The translations under genes were made by a program, and so were the position numbers. 55,472 nt of DNA from Negativicutes bacterium (GTDB taxonomy: Bacteria > Bacillota_C > Negativicutes > Sporomusales_B > JARLHX01): NCBI GenBank assembly GCA_031292015.1, contig JARLHY010000034.1, positions 1 to 55,472 on the forward strand, in the 5' to 3' direction. How positions within the stretch are numbered: the first letter of the stretch is position 1; each line of letters opens with the position of its first letter. This document shows positions 9,271-18,081 of the stretch, piece by piece. The notes under the pieces are model-generated. The model saw nothing but the letters and a program-made list of their open reading frames with translations, was not told the DNA's origin and made no database searches.

Positions 9271-9657
9271 CTAAGCCTTCCGAGGTCGCCCAAGCAACTT
9301 GACCCGCCGGCTTTCCGCTCTCCTGCCGCCGGGTTTATCCGTCAATTTTTCCGAGATTCTCGTGTATTGATTGATCAACTGCTCCAAGGCTTGCATTCTT
9401 TGGATCAGTGACGGGTCGGAAAACGCCGCCACACTGAGCTGCTCGATTTTGATCCTTTCCACCTCTATGCATTGCTTCAGTTCCTGTAAAAGCCGATTCT
9501 CGTCTACCCAGAGGTATGCTTTCTTAATCAGAGCATCCAATCCGGCCAAAAGCTCCGGCGACAGGGTCTGCCTGATACCTTGTCCATCAATCATATTCCT
9601 TGCGTGCAGGAGAATTTCCAGCACATTCGGCGTTTTTTCGACAGTCCCGTCCAGCAT
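9271..9657 (-). CDS. Small helical hypothetical protein, first gene of the HD-GYP/MCP operon
   Basis: A 128-residue protein I do not recognise. It is predicted almost entirely helical (ILLHARNMID, LLAGLDALIKKAYLWVDENRLLQELKQ, IQRMQALEQLINQYTRISEKL), has no signal peptide or membrane segment, and ends in a basic tail (GGRRAESRRVKLLGRPRKA). The size and helical make-up recall flagellar export chaperones of the FliT kind, but no motif settles this. The ATG at 9657 follows AGAGGACA; a longer frame begins at a TTG upstream without a ribosome site. It is 40 nt ahead of the HD-GYP gene and is read from the promoter cassette at about 9782-9826. Confidence 0.7.
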   Translation of the reverse strand: MLDGTVEKTPNVLEILLHARNMIDGQGIRQTLSPELLAGLDALIKKAYLWVDENRLLQELKQCIEVERIKIEQLSVAAFSDPSLIQRMQALEQLINQYTRISEKLTDKPGGRRAESRRVKLLGRPRKA

Positions 9658-9781
9658 AAATGTCCTCTCTTTCGCGAATTCAGTTGATGCAACGCGGTTT
9701 TTTTCAAGTGGCAAAAAAGCGACAATTTAGGATAATTTGATATTAACCTACAAATTTTTATTAAATATAACATAATTTTAC

Positions 9782-9826
9782 ATAGTTTTACTATATTTTT
9801 CTATTCTCAATAACCGATAAATTTTG
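9782..9826 (-). promoter_or_regulatory. Promoter cassette of the HD-GYP/MCP operon
   Basis: The minus strand has ATTTATCGGTTA, then TTGAGA (9805-9810), a 17-nt spacer and AACTAT (9782-9787, a weak -10). The layout and sequence match the block at 4396-4440. A very AT-rich leader follows to the start at 9657. Confidence 0.5.
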
Positions 9827-9833
9827 CCCAAAA

Positions 9834-9876
9834 TTAGGGAGACTTTTTATCCTCGCAGGATAAAAAGTCTCCCTAA
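9834..9876 (-). terminator. Long hairpin after the PAS/CdaR regulator gene
   Basis: A perfect 20-bp stem (9834-9853 with 9857-9876) with a CGC loop; on the minus strand it ends in AATTTTG. It lies about 60 nt past the regulator stop and directly before the promoter cassette. Confidence 0.75.
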
Positions 9877-9937
9877 AAATGAAACTTCGCTGATCCTTCT
9901 CGTATTCATACAGGCTTATATCCGCGCTGGAAGGATT

Positions 9938-11566
9938 TCAGCCGTTTTTCCTATTGTCCATTTTTAACAGCTTTACGGCGATTACCAGTGCCGTCCTTAT
10001 TTCGTGATTTTCCAGCGAAACCCCGAGTATCTGCTCGATCCGTCTTTTGCGAAATTCCAGGGTCTTTTGGTGAATGAAAAGCTGCTTGGCCGCCTTGGTC
10101 AGATTATTGTTCTCCAGGATCGCTTCAAGCGTCGCCAGCAGATCCGCCTTCTTTTTATAGCGCAGCAGCGGACCCAGTGTCCTGTCGACATAGGCCGCAA
10201 CCTCCGTTTGGTCCTGGATGAAGGGAAGAAGCTGAAAGACACCCATATCCAGGTAGTGGTACACCGCCAGCTCAGGCCACACCTTCCGGCCCGTGTCGGC
10301 GGCGATACGACTCTGCCGGTACCGGCCGTAAACATCGGTCACCCCTTCGGTACTTGCCGCGATTCCGATTTTGACGCTCAGTTCCGGTATACTGCTTTCG
10401 ACTTTCTCCCTCAGCGTGCGGGCCACCTCTTCCTGCCGCGCCTTGTCGTCCCCCCCGGTCCCGTCTCCGGCCTGAAGCACCCCGATGCCGTGCGGGCTGG
10501 CCCAGGCAACAAGGGAGCCGTCTTTTTCCAGTACTTCGACCACCGAATTCTTCAACAGATACAGTTCGTACGGATGCTGCTCCCAATAATACTCCTGTGC
10601 CTTTCCCTGCCAGACCTCAATGACGACAAGGTAACAGGTCAAAACATCGGGCAGGTTCAGCCCTGCGGCCAGAATCATTTCCTGAGCCGTCTGCCGCGGC
10701 AGATTCTCGGTATTGATCAGTTCATTGAACAGATGATTTCGGCGCATCCTCTCATATGACAGCTTAAGCAATTTTTCGCTGCGGATTCGCTCCGTCACGT
10801 CCCGGTTGACTGTCAAAACGTATTCCTTGCCGTGCAGGAAAACCTTTTTCGAGCATATTTCCACCGGTATGAAGGTACCGTCTTTGGCCCTGTGCATCCT
10901 TTCAAAGCTGTACCCCGATTTCAGCCGGGCCAGAATCTCTTTCCGCTCCTGGCCGGTAAAAGTCGGGTCGATATCGCTCACCGACAACCCGATCATCTCT
11001 TCCCGGCTGTAACCCAGCCTGCGGCAGGCCACCTCATTGGCCTCGCGGATGCGGCCCGGGCTGCCGCCAGGGTCGTTTTCAACAAGGATAACACCGTCGT
11101 TGATGTTCTCAAAAAGCAGGCGATACTTCAGTTCGCTTTCCATCAGCGCTTCTTCGGTGCGTTTGCGATTACTGATATCATGTGCGATCGTCGCGACATA
11201 GCCCGGCCGGGAGCTGTAGGCGCTGACCCGGTACCACCGGCCGCTGTGATCCAAAAACTGTTCGAAAGCCGCCGATTCGCCCGTTATCGCCACAGTCCCG
11301 ACCGTGTCGATCCAGCGCAGACAGTTCCTGTCGCAGCCTTGAAAAACCTCTGTATATCGTTTGCCGATGATCTCGCCTGCGGTGACCCCGAACTGTGTCT
11401 CAAAGGCTGGATTGACACTGACAAATTCCAGATCGACCGGGCGGCCCGCCTTGTCCGTGATCACTCTTCGATAGGCAAAGGCGTCCGACAACTTGTCGAA
11501 CAGCCCCCGGTAATGCGCCTCTACGACGGCAGCTTCATTTTCGGTCTTTTCACCCTGAACTTCCAT
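9938..11566 (-). CDS. PAS-PAS-CdaR/PucR-type transcriptional regulator
   Basis: A 542-residue cytosolic regulator. PAS1 spans about residues 20-135 (FVSVNPAFETQFG, GEIIGKRYTEVF) and includes two nearby cysteines (QGCDRNCLRW). PAS2 spans about 145-265 (GYSREEMIGLSVSDIDP, VNRDVTERI). A degenerate GGDEF-like CdaR/PucR domain follows (about 290-430), then a C-terminal HTH_30 (NNNLTKAAKQLFIHQKTLEFRKRRI). Such proteins activate catabolic operons on sensing substrate. It lies directly downstream of hutI, separated by a terminator, so it is a candidate regulator of the urocanate cluster. The ATG at 11566 has GAGGGG 8 nt upstream; an in-frame GTG at 11575 is too close to it. Confidence 0.85.
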   Translation of the reverse strand: MEVQGEKTENEAAVVEAHYRGLFDKLSDAFAYRRVITDKAGRPVDLEFVSVNPAFETQFGVTAGEIIGKRYTEVFQGCDRNCLRWIDTVGTVAITGESAAFEQFLDHSGRWYRVSAYSSRPGYVATIAHDISNRKRTEEALMESELKYRLLFENINDGVILVENDPGGSPGRIREANEVACRRLGYSREEMIGLSVSDIDPTFTGQERKEILARLKSGYSFERMHRAKDGTFIPVEICSKKVFLHGKEYVLTVNRDVTERIRSEKLLKLSYERMRRNHLFNELINTENLPRQTAQEMILAAGLNLPDVLTCYLVVIEVWQGKAQEYYWEQHPYELYLLKNSVVEVLEKDGSLVAWASPHGIGVLQAGDGTGGDDKARQEEVARTLREKVESSIPELSVKIGIAASTEGVTDVYGRYRQSRIAADTGRKVWPELAVYHYLDMGVFQLLPFIQDQTEVAAYVDRTLGPLLRYKKKADLLATLEAILENNNLTKAAKQLFIHQKTLEFRKRRIEQILGVSLENHEIRTALVIAVKLLKMDNRKNG

Positions 11567-11689
11567 TCCATCCACCCCTCACAACCCGATCCTCTGCCAT
11601 GCCGGCCGGATCTTTCTAAAATTGCCTCTTTAAAACCTAATTATATCGCAAGACCACGGCTCCGGCATCTGACAAAAGATAGATCGCAA

Positions 11690-11720
11690 AAAAAAAACAG
11701 CCGCACGTTCCGACTGTTTT
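11690..11720 (-). terminator. Terminator of the urocanate operon
   Basis: Arms 11696-11703 and 11711-11718 pair (one wobble) around a 7-nt loop and are followed on the minus strand by ten T residues. They lie 8 nt past the hutI stop. Confidence 0.88.
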
Positions 11721-11727
11721 CACACGG

Positions 11728-12999
11728 TTATGACATTTTTTTATCCACTACCACCCTGCCCGCCTTGATTACCCTACTCACCAGATTGGTGCCGAACCGG
11801 TAAGGAAGATACTGATAACTGGGAGCATCAAGCAGCACAATATCGGCCTCCTTGCCTTCTTCCAGGCTGCCGATGCTCCCGCCCCGCCCCACGGCGTGAG
11901 CGGCGTTGATCGTTACCGCATTGATGACCTCGGCCGGTGTCATGCCCAGATATAAACAGGCAATCGTCATGACCAATCCAAGATTGTTGTTGGGACAACT
12001 GCCGGGATTAAAATCACTGGCCAGCGCCACCGGAACACCGGCTTCAATCATGCTGCGAGCCGGCGCGTAATGATCTTCCCGCAGATAAAAGGTCGTGGCC
12101 GGCAGCAGCACTGCGATGACTCCCGCCGCCGCCATCTTGCGGATTCCGTTCGCCGATACCCTGAGCAAATGCTCAGCCGAAACGGCTCCGAGTTCGGCCG
12201 CCAGTTCCGCTCCGCCCAGACACTTGATTTCCTCGGCATGAATCCTGCTTTTCAGTCCGGCTTTGCGGGCCGCGCTGAGAATGCGCCGGGACTGCTCAAC
12301 ACTGAACACGCCCTGTTCGCAGAACACATCACAATATTCCGCCAGCCGCCCTGTCGCCACCGCCGGAATCATTTCATCAGTCAGCAGGTCTATGAATTCC
12401 TCCGGTCTGGTTTTAAATTCTTCAGGAAAAGCGTGGGCTCCGAGAAAGGTGGGTACAAGGTCAAGGGGCTGCCTGGCGTCGATTTCCCTGATGGCTTCCA
12501 GTTGCTTGAGTTCGTCTGCCGTTGTCAGACCATACCCGCTTTTGACTTCGGCGGTAGTCGTTCCCTGGGACAGCATCTGGCTGGCGTAACGCAGGCCAAT
12601 GCTCACCAGTTCCTCTTTCGACGCGGCCCTGGTCGCGCGCACGGTGCTCAGAATGCCGCCGCCCTGAGCAAGAATATCCAGATACGGAACCCCTTTCAGC
12701 TTCAGCTCAAGTTCGTTTTCCCGCGAACCGGCGAAGACCATATGGGTGTGCGCGTCCACCAAACCCGGCAGGACGATCTGCCCCGCCGCATCAACCACTT
12801 TTGTATCGGCGGCGGGAGTTGCCATGGATCCGACCTCTTCTTTTGGCCCCACCGCGATAATCCGCCCGTCGGCAACAGCGATGACGCCGTTTTCGATCAC
12901 CGCCAGCCGGCCCTGAGCATCGCCGCACAGGGGCCGGCTCGAGCTTCCCCGGGAAGTGACGATCTGACCGGCGTTTATGATCATCAGATCTGCTTTCAT
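11728..12999 (-). CDS. hutI: Imidazolonepropionase HutI
   Basis: A 423-residue amidohydrolase that opens imidazolone-5-propionate to N-formimino-L-glutamate, the third step of histidine degradation. Metal and substrate motifs are present: VDAHTHMVFAG (HxH), KSGYGL, HAEEIK, SAEHLL and ASDFNPGSCP. Length matches the family (about 405-425). The protein is cytosolic. The start is either ATG at 12999 or GTG at 13008; ATG is chosen, though the ribosome site is modest. It is the last gene of a six-gene run with fchA, ftcD, hutU, an MFS carrier and an OCD-like gene. Confidence 0.96.
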   Translation of the reverse strand: MKADLMIINAGQIVTSRGSSSRPLCGDAQGRLAVIENGVIAVADGRIIAVGPKEEVGSMATPAADTKVVDAAGQIVLPGLVDAHTHMVFAGSRENELELKLKGVPYLDILAQGGGILSTVRATRAASKEELVSIGLRYASQMLSQGTTTAEVKSGYGLTTADELKQLEAIREIDARQPLDLVPTFLGAHAFPEEFKTRPEEFIDLLTDEMIPAVATGRLAEYCDVFCEQGVFSVEQSRRILSAARKAGLKSRIHAEEIKCLGGAELAAELGAVSAEHLLRVSANGIRKMAAAGVIAVLLPATTFYLREDHYAPARSMIEAGVPVALASDFNPGSCPNNNLGLVMTIACLYLGMTPAEVINAVTINAAHAVGRGGSIGSLEEGKEADIVLLDAPSYQYLPYRFGTNLVSRVIKAGRVVVDKKMS

Positions 13000-13038
13000 G
13001 TCGTTCACCCAAATCCTGTTTGTTGATATCCGGCCTGG

Positions 13039-13659
13039 CTAGCCGATGACTTCGGCCGCCAATTGCTTTAAGTCAGCCGCTACCAGGTCGGCTTCCGTCG
13101 CCAGGGCGTGGCAGCGGACCCGCATGGCCGCTGTGTACGTCTCGTCCTTGATGGCGCCGATGTTGATCCTCACATTGTACAGCGCCCCGTGAAGGGCAGC
13201 GTGGGCCATCAGCCCGGAGACAGCGGCATCGCTGGCGGCATTCCTGTTGCCGATTTGGAGCATGGTCACAGCCTGCTTCAAGACCTCAAGCCCCAGTTCG
13301 GCGGCCCGGCAAGGCTCGTCGGCGGCGGCTTTCAGCGCATCCTGGATGCTGGCCGCTCTCACCCGTTTTTCTTCTTCGCTGGCTTTCGGTAGCTTGTAGG
13401 CAGTCATGACTTTGTTGAACACAACGGTATCCCGGTCCACCGCCTGCTTAAGCTCCTCCTGCAGCCGCGACGCCTCGTTCCTGGCTGCGGCAAGCTGGGT
13501 CAGAACTGCCTCCTCCTTACTGGAAGTCAGTTCGCATACCATGGCAGCAAGCGCCGCCCCCAGCGCCCCCACCAGGGCCGATACGCTGCCGCCGCCTGGC
13601 GCAGGCGACGCGGAGGCGGTCTCGGCCAAAAATTGATCCAACGTCAGGTTGATCAGCAT
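13039..13659 (-). CDS. fchA: Formiminotetrahydrofolate cyclodeaminase / methenyl-THF cyclohydrolase family protein
   Basis: A 206-residue all-helical protein of the FTCD_C family. It has the N-terminal LDQFLAETASASPAPGGGSVSAL substrate-loop region (in two parts) and the AAELGLEVLKQA and GNRNAASDAAVSGLMA segments typical of FchA. Next to ftcD it most likely converts 5-formimino-THF to 5,10-methenyl-THF and ammonia; FchA of purine-fermenting clostridia shows the related cyclohydrolase. In animals and some bacteria this domain is fused to FtcD; here it is separate. It lies 12 nt downstream of ftcD. The ATG at 13659 follows GGAGGATAAAGCT. Confidence 0.92.
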   Translation of the reverse strand: MLINLTLDQFLAETASASPAPGGGSVSALVGALGAALAAMVCELTSSKEEAVLTQLAAARNEASRLQEELKQAVDRDTVVFNKVMTAYKLPKASEEEKRVRAASIQDALKAAADEPCRAAELGLEVLKQAVTMLQIGNRNAASDAAVSGLMAHAALHGALYNVRINIGAIKDETYTAAMRVRCHALATEADLVAADLKQLAAEVIG

Positions 13660-13671
13660 AGCTTTATCCTC

Positions 13672-14568
13672 CTATTCCCCCACGCGCTTTTCCAGCACCT
13701 GATTGATGTCAAAGTTTTCGAGCTGAAGATAGTAGCCGGCACAGTCGATCAGCGCCTTCATCGGCAACAGGCCGACAATTTCGGCCCCCACTACCGGGAC
13801 GCCAAAACGCCTGGCCTCCATCTTGACCATTTCGTGGGCGCGGTAAATAGCGGTTTTTTCGTAGTTGGTGAGATTCATCGATACCTGGACAATATTCCGT
13901 TCTTCCAGCCTGACCCCCATCGCCTTGACAAACCGCAAGCCGCCGCCGATATATCGCACCGCTTTGGCAATATGGTTTGCGACTTCAATATCGCTGGTGC
14001 CCAGGTTCACGTTATAGGCCACCAGCGGCACCCGGGCGCCGACGGCCGTGACGCCCGCTTGCGCGTTCATGCTTGCCGGACCGTAGTCGGGTCGCCAGTC
14101 AGGTTCTTTGATTTTGCTGAAAAAACCTTCATACTGGCCTTTCCTGACATCAGCCAGATTTCTCCGCTCCGGCCGGGTGGCGGCGTCTTCGTATAAATAA
14201 ACCGGAACAGCAAGTTCTTCGCCGATCCGCCTGCCCACCGAGTGGGCGAGGGCAACGCACTCCTCCATCGTCACATCGCTGACCGGAATGAACGGGATGA
14301 CATCGGTAGCGCCCATCCGGGGATGGCCGCCGTGATGCTTGGTCATATCAATAAGCTCGCTGGCTTTGCGGGCCAAACGCCAGGCCGCTTCCCGCACCCC
14401 CTCCAAGCCGCCGACAAAAGTCACAACCGTACGGTTATGATCGGTGTCGGAGGAGTAGTCCAGCAGCTTGACGCCTTCAGTGCTACGGACCTCGTCAACA
14501 ATTGCTTCGATAATTTCCTTGTTCCGGCCCTCGGAAAAATTGGGCACGCATTCTACAATTTTTGCCAT
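13672..14568 (-). CDS. ftcD: Glutamate formiminotransferase FtcD
   Basis: A 298-residue enzyme that moves the formimino group of formiminoglutamate to tetrahydrofolate, releasing glutamate. It begins with the family signature MAKIVECVPNFSEGRN and carries the catalytic His (SSDTDHNRTVVTFVG), HHGGHPRMGATDVIPFIPV and GARVPLVAYNVNLG folate-site segments. The ATG at 14568 lies behind GGAGGAAGC; the longer open frame upstream overlaps the hutU end without homology. The product supplies one-carbon units as 5-formimino-THF, useful to an organism with a Wood-Ljungdahl pathway. Confidence 0.96.
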   Translation of the reverse strand: MAKIVECVPNFSEGRNKEIIEAIVDEVRSTEGVKLLDYSSDTDHNRTVVTFVGGLEGVREAAWRLARKASELIDMTKHHGGHPRMGATDVIPFIPVSDVTMEECVALAHSVGRRIGEELAVPVYLYEDAATRPERRNLADVRKGQYEGFFSKIKEPDWRPDYGPASMNAQAGVTAVGARVPLVAYNVNLGTSDIEVANHIAKAVRYIGGGLRFVKAMGVRLEERNIVQVSMNLTNYEKTAIYRAHEMVKMEARRFGVPVVGAEIVGLLPMKALIDCAGYYLQLENFDINQVLEKRVGE

Positions 14569-14596
14569 AATGCTTCCTCCATACTTCGTTGATTGA

Positions 14597-16618
14597 CTAT
14601 TTTTCAAAAACTCTGGCCACCGTTTCCTCCACCAGGTTGACCCGGGGAATGTACGGCAGGGTGATATGGGCCGCTCCTTGATTCTCCTGGTTGAACTCCC
14701 GGCTGGTGCTGACGGCGTTTTCATTGCGGGCCCAGGCCCGCCGCGCCACCCCGCCCATCACGTCCCAGGTCATGGCCGACTTGATGATTTCGTCCACCCG
14801 CGCGCTGCCGTCCAGCACAAGACCGAAGCCGCCGTTTATGGCCTTGGAGGTTCCGACCCCGCCGCCGTTGTGCAGGGCAACCAGACTCATGCCCCGGGCC
14901 GCGTTTCCGGCAAAACACTGGATAGCCATCTCGGCCATCATGTTGCTGCCGTCTTTTATATCAGCGGTTTCGCGAAACGGCGAATCGGTGCCGCTGACAT
15001 CATGATGATCCCGCCCCAGCATAACCGGGCCGATCTCGCCGCTGCGCACCATCGCGTTGAATGCAAGGGCGATGCCCCGGCGGCCTTTGACATCCTGGTA
15101 CAAAATCCGGGCCTGTGTACCGACCACGAGGTTGTGTTTCGCCGCGTCGCGGATCCAGACGAAGTTGTCCCGGTCCTGGGGCCGGCGGTTGGAGTCGATG
15201 CAAGCCATCGCCGCCCGGTCGGTCTTGGCCAGGTCCTCCGGATCACCGCTGAGCACCACCCAACGGAACGGACCATAGCCGTAATCGAAAAGCTCCGGTC
15301 CCATGATGTCCTCCACGTATGAAGGAAAGATAAAGCCGTCTTTTTCGTCCGTGCCGTTTTTCGCTATCGCCGTTACGCCGGCGTCAAATACCGCCTTCAG
15401 GAAGCTGTTGCCGTAATCAAAAAAGTAGGTGCCGCGCGCCACCAGCCTTCTGATCAGCTCGATATGCCTGCGCAGCGAATCGTCCACCAGTTGCTTGAAC
15501 TTGACCCGGTCGGTTTTCAGCAAGGCCGTCCGCTCCTCGAAGGTCACTCCCTGTGGACAGTATCCGCCGTCATAGGCGGCGTGACACGAGGTCTGGTCAG
15601 ACAAAAGCTCGATCGGAATATCGTTGACCACCGCGTACGCCAACAAGTCGACAATATTGCCGTGATAGGCGATGGAAACCGGCGTCCCTGCCGCCATATG
15701 GTTGTGGGCGATGGCGAAGACTTCCTGCAGGTCGCCGGACACCACGCCGACCCAGCCTTGATTATGCCGCGTCTTGATCCGCGAAGCATCGACCTCGGCG
15801 ATAATCCCGACGCCGCCGGCGATCTCCACCGCCTTCGGCTGGGCGCCGCTCATGCCGCCCAGGCCTGAGGATACAAAAAGATGGCCCCGCAGGTCTCCGT
15901 CGCCACCGATTCCGAGCTTTTTGCGGGCGGCGTTCAGAATGGTGTTAAAGGTCCCGTGCACAATGCCCTGCGGCCCGATATACATCCAGCCTCCGGCCGT
16001 CATCTGCCCGTAGTTGGCCACCCCAAGCTTGGTCGCCAGGGAGAAATCCCCGGCGTTATCGAACATGCCCACCATCAGCCCGTTGGTGACAACCACCCGC
16101 GGGGCGTCGGGCCGGGAGACAAACAGGCCCAACGGATGGCCGGATTCAATCACCAGCGTCTGGTTTTGGGTCAGATTCTCCAGGTATTTTTTGATCAGCC
16201 GGTACTGCATCCAGTTTTGAAAGACCTGGCCAGTCTCGCCGTACGTCACCAGTTCATAGGGATACAGGGCCACTTCGAAGTCGAGATTATTGTCGATCAT
16301 CACCTGGAAAGCCTTGCCTTCCAGGCAGTTGCCTTTATATTCGTCAACCGGCTTGCCCTTCAGCCGCCCCTCCGGCCGGAACCGGTAGCCATAGATGCGT
16401 CCCCTGGTCATCAGTTCATCCAGAAATTCCGGCGCCAGCTGCTCATGCCACTGGAGCGGCACATAACGCAAAGCATTTTTCAGCGCCAGCTCAGTCTGGG
16501 CCCTGGTCAAAGAAAAACCCCGGTCCGGCGCCCGCCGGATGCCGGGGGCGAATTCCGGCATCTCGGGCAGCGCGCCGTCCAGCCGGAAGATCGTTGCCTC
16601 CGCAAGTTCAATATTCAT
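14597..16618 (-). CDS. hutU: Urocanate hydratase, long form
   Basis: A 673-residue urocanase that adds water to urocanate using tightly bound NAD+ as an electrophile. The NAD-binding segment SSGLGGMSGAQPKA and the active-site block GRDHHDVSGTDSPFRET are clear, as is MSLVALHNGGGVGTSKAING. At about 670 residues it belongs to the long urocanases (as in animals), not the 550-residue enzymes of Pseudomonas and Bacillus; the extra length is mainly N-terminal. It precedes ftcD by 28 nt. No histidine ammonia-lyase accompanies it in the window. Confidence 0.96.
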   Translation of the reverse strand: MNIELAEATIFRLDGALPEMPEFAPGIRRAPDRGFSLTRAQTELALKNALRYVPLQWHEQLAPEFLDELMTRGRIYGYRFRPEGRLKGKPVDEYKGNCLEGKAFQVMIDNNLDFEVALYPYELVTYGETGQVFQNWMQYRLIKKYLENLTQNQTLVIESGHPLGLFVSRPDAPRVVVTNGLMVGMFDNAGDFSLATKLGVANYGQMTAGGWMYIGPQGIVHGTFNTILNAARKKLGIGGDGDLRGHLFVSSGLGGMSGAQPKAVEIAGGVGIIAEVDASRIKTRHNQGWVGVVSGDLQEVFAIAHNHMAAGTPVSIAYHGNIVDLLAYAVVNDIPIELLSDQTSCHAAYDGGYCPQGVTFEERTALLKTDRVKFKQLVDDSLRRHIELIRRLVARGTYFFDYGNSFLKAVFDAGVTAIAKNGTDEKDGFIFPSYVEDIMGPELFDYGYGPFRWVVLSGDPEDLAKTDRAAMACIDSNRRPQDRDNFVWIRDAAKHNLVVGTQARILYQDVKGRRGIALAFNAMVRSGEIGPVMLGRDHHDVSGTDSPFRETADIKDGSNMMAEMAIQCFAGNAARGMSLVALHNGGGVGTSKAINGGFGLVLDGSARVDEIIKSAMTWDVMGGVARRAWARNENAVSTSREFNQENQGAAHITLPYIPRVNLVEETVARVFEK

Positions 16619-16698
16619 ATACCCTACCTCCTCAAAAACGTCGGGAGCTGCCGGCCCAAACAGGGCACGCGGCGCTCCGCGGATGCCTAACGGCCGAC

Positions 16699-17991
16699 TT
16701 ACTGCTTGCTGCCCAGCGAATTCAGTTTTTCAATTTTTCCGATCACAAGCGTGCTAGCCCCCGCGCCTACAACGAGAGCAATGATCCCTGTAGCGATCAG
16801 CGCTATCTGGAAGCTGCCGGTGGCCTGATAAATGAACCCGGTCACGATCGGGGCCAATGCCCCGCCGATGTTGCCGCCGAAATTTTGCAAAGCCGCGATG
16901 GAAGATACGATATGCCGCGGAGCGATATCGATCGGCAAGGCGTTGATATTCGGCGAAACGAAGCCAAGGGCCCCCATGGAAAGAATAAGAAAGGTGACGG
17001 CTAACCACGTTGACTGCACATACGCCGCAGCGATGATAAAAACGGTGGAAGAAAAAAATCCTCCCACAATGAATGTTTTCCTTACCAGGGAAAGATCCGC
17101 GCCCTTACGAATCCACCAATCCGCCAGCCAGCCGGCGAAAATTCCCGAAAATACCGCTACCAAAAACGGCAGCATGGCAACAAAGCCGGTTTTTAAGATA
17201 CTCATATTCCGTTCTAATACCAAATAACCGGGCATCCAGGTTATAAAAACAAAATAGATGTACAGATATCCGGCCTGTCCCAGTATGACGCCCCAGACCG
17301 AACGGTTTGCCAGCAGCCTCAGCCAGGAAAACTCCGCCGGCCTGATATCGTCCCGCGGTATTTCCGGCGGCACATTACCCTTGTTGGCCCGGTACACAGG
17401 CAGCCATAAAACCAGCCAGGCCGCACTGATCAGGCCTGTTACCACAAACACCGCCTTCCAGTCATACGCCGCCAAAATCGCGGCAGCCAGCGGAGCCCCG
17501 ATTGTCAGGCCGACCTTCGTGCCGGAAAAATAAATGCCGATTACCTTGCCCCGGTCTTCCTTGCGAAAAATATCGGCAATAATCCTTGACGCCGAAGGAA
17601 TGACCGCTGCTTCGCCAATCCCGACCAACGCCCTGGTGGCAGCCAGAAAGGGAACCGTGGGGGAAAGGCTTGCCGCCCACGTAGCCAGCGACCAGATTGC
17701 CACGCCGGCCGGAAAAACCTTTTTAGGCCGCAGCGCGTCGGTAATCGGTCCGACCGCCAGCATGGACAGCGCAATTCCGACATTGAACGCGGCCAGTAAA
17801 AATCCGGCGTTCGACGGGCTTATGCCCTGCTCCTTGATCAATACAGGCATAACAACCGAAAGGTTCATCCGGTCCATATAGGCAAAGACCATGGCCAGCC
17901 AAAGCATGCCCACTATATATTTGTGATACATCGTCCATCTCTTGTCCGTCAACGGTACTTCTTTTGCCGCAGGCGCCGCATCGCCACTCAT
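16699..17991 (-). CDS. MFS transporter, anion:cation symporter-like; probable urocanate or related anion carrier
   Basis: About 430 residues with twelve predicted membrane helices. The N-terminal half has YMDRMNLSVVMPVL and the loop GPITDALRPKKVF; ALVGIGEAAVIPSASRIIADIF is typical of the ACS family (2.A.1.14), which carries sugar acids and carboxylates. The ATG at 17991 is 8 nt behind GGGAGG; the longer frame adds 15 hydrophilic residues. Its place between hutU and the OCD-like gene in one run makes it the likely uptake system of the pathway substrate. Substrate identity is inference from context. Confidence 0.85.
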   Translation of the reverse strand: MSGDAAPAAKEVPLTDKRWTMYHKYIVGMLWLAMVFAYMDRMNLSVVMPVLIKEQGISPSNAGFLLAAFNVGIALSMLAVGPITDALRPKKVFPAGVAIWSLATWAASLSPTVPFLAATRALVGIGEAAVIPSASRIIADIFRKEDRGKVIGIYFSGTKVGLTIGAPLAAAILAAYDWKAVFVVTGLISAAWLVLWLPVYRANKGNVPPEIPRDDIRPAEFSWLRLLANRSVWGVILGQAGYLYIYFVFITWMPGYLVLERNMSILKTGFVAMLPFLVAVFSGIFAGWLADWWIRKGADLSLVRKTFIVGGFFSSTVFIIAAAYVQSTWLAVTFLILSMGALGFVSPNINALPIDIAPRHIVSSIAALQNFGGNIGGALAPIVTGFIYQATGSFQIALIATGIIALVVGAGASTLVIGKIEKLNSLGSKQ

Positions 17992-18081
17992 GTGCTTTGC
18001 CTCCCTTATCAACGTCGATTTTGGCCCGTCTTTCATAAAACACCGGCTGGCAGTCCCGGGATATAAGCCAGCCTCAGCCCT

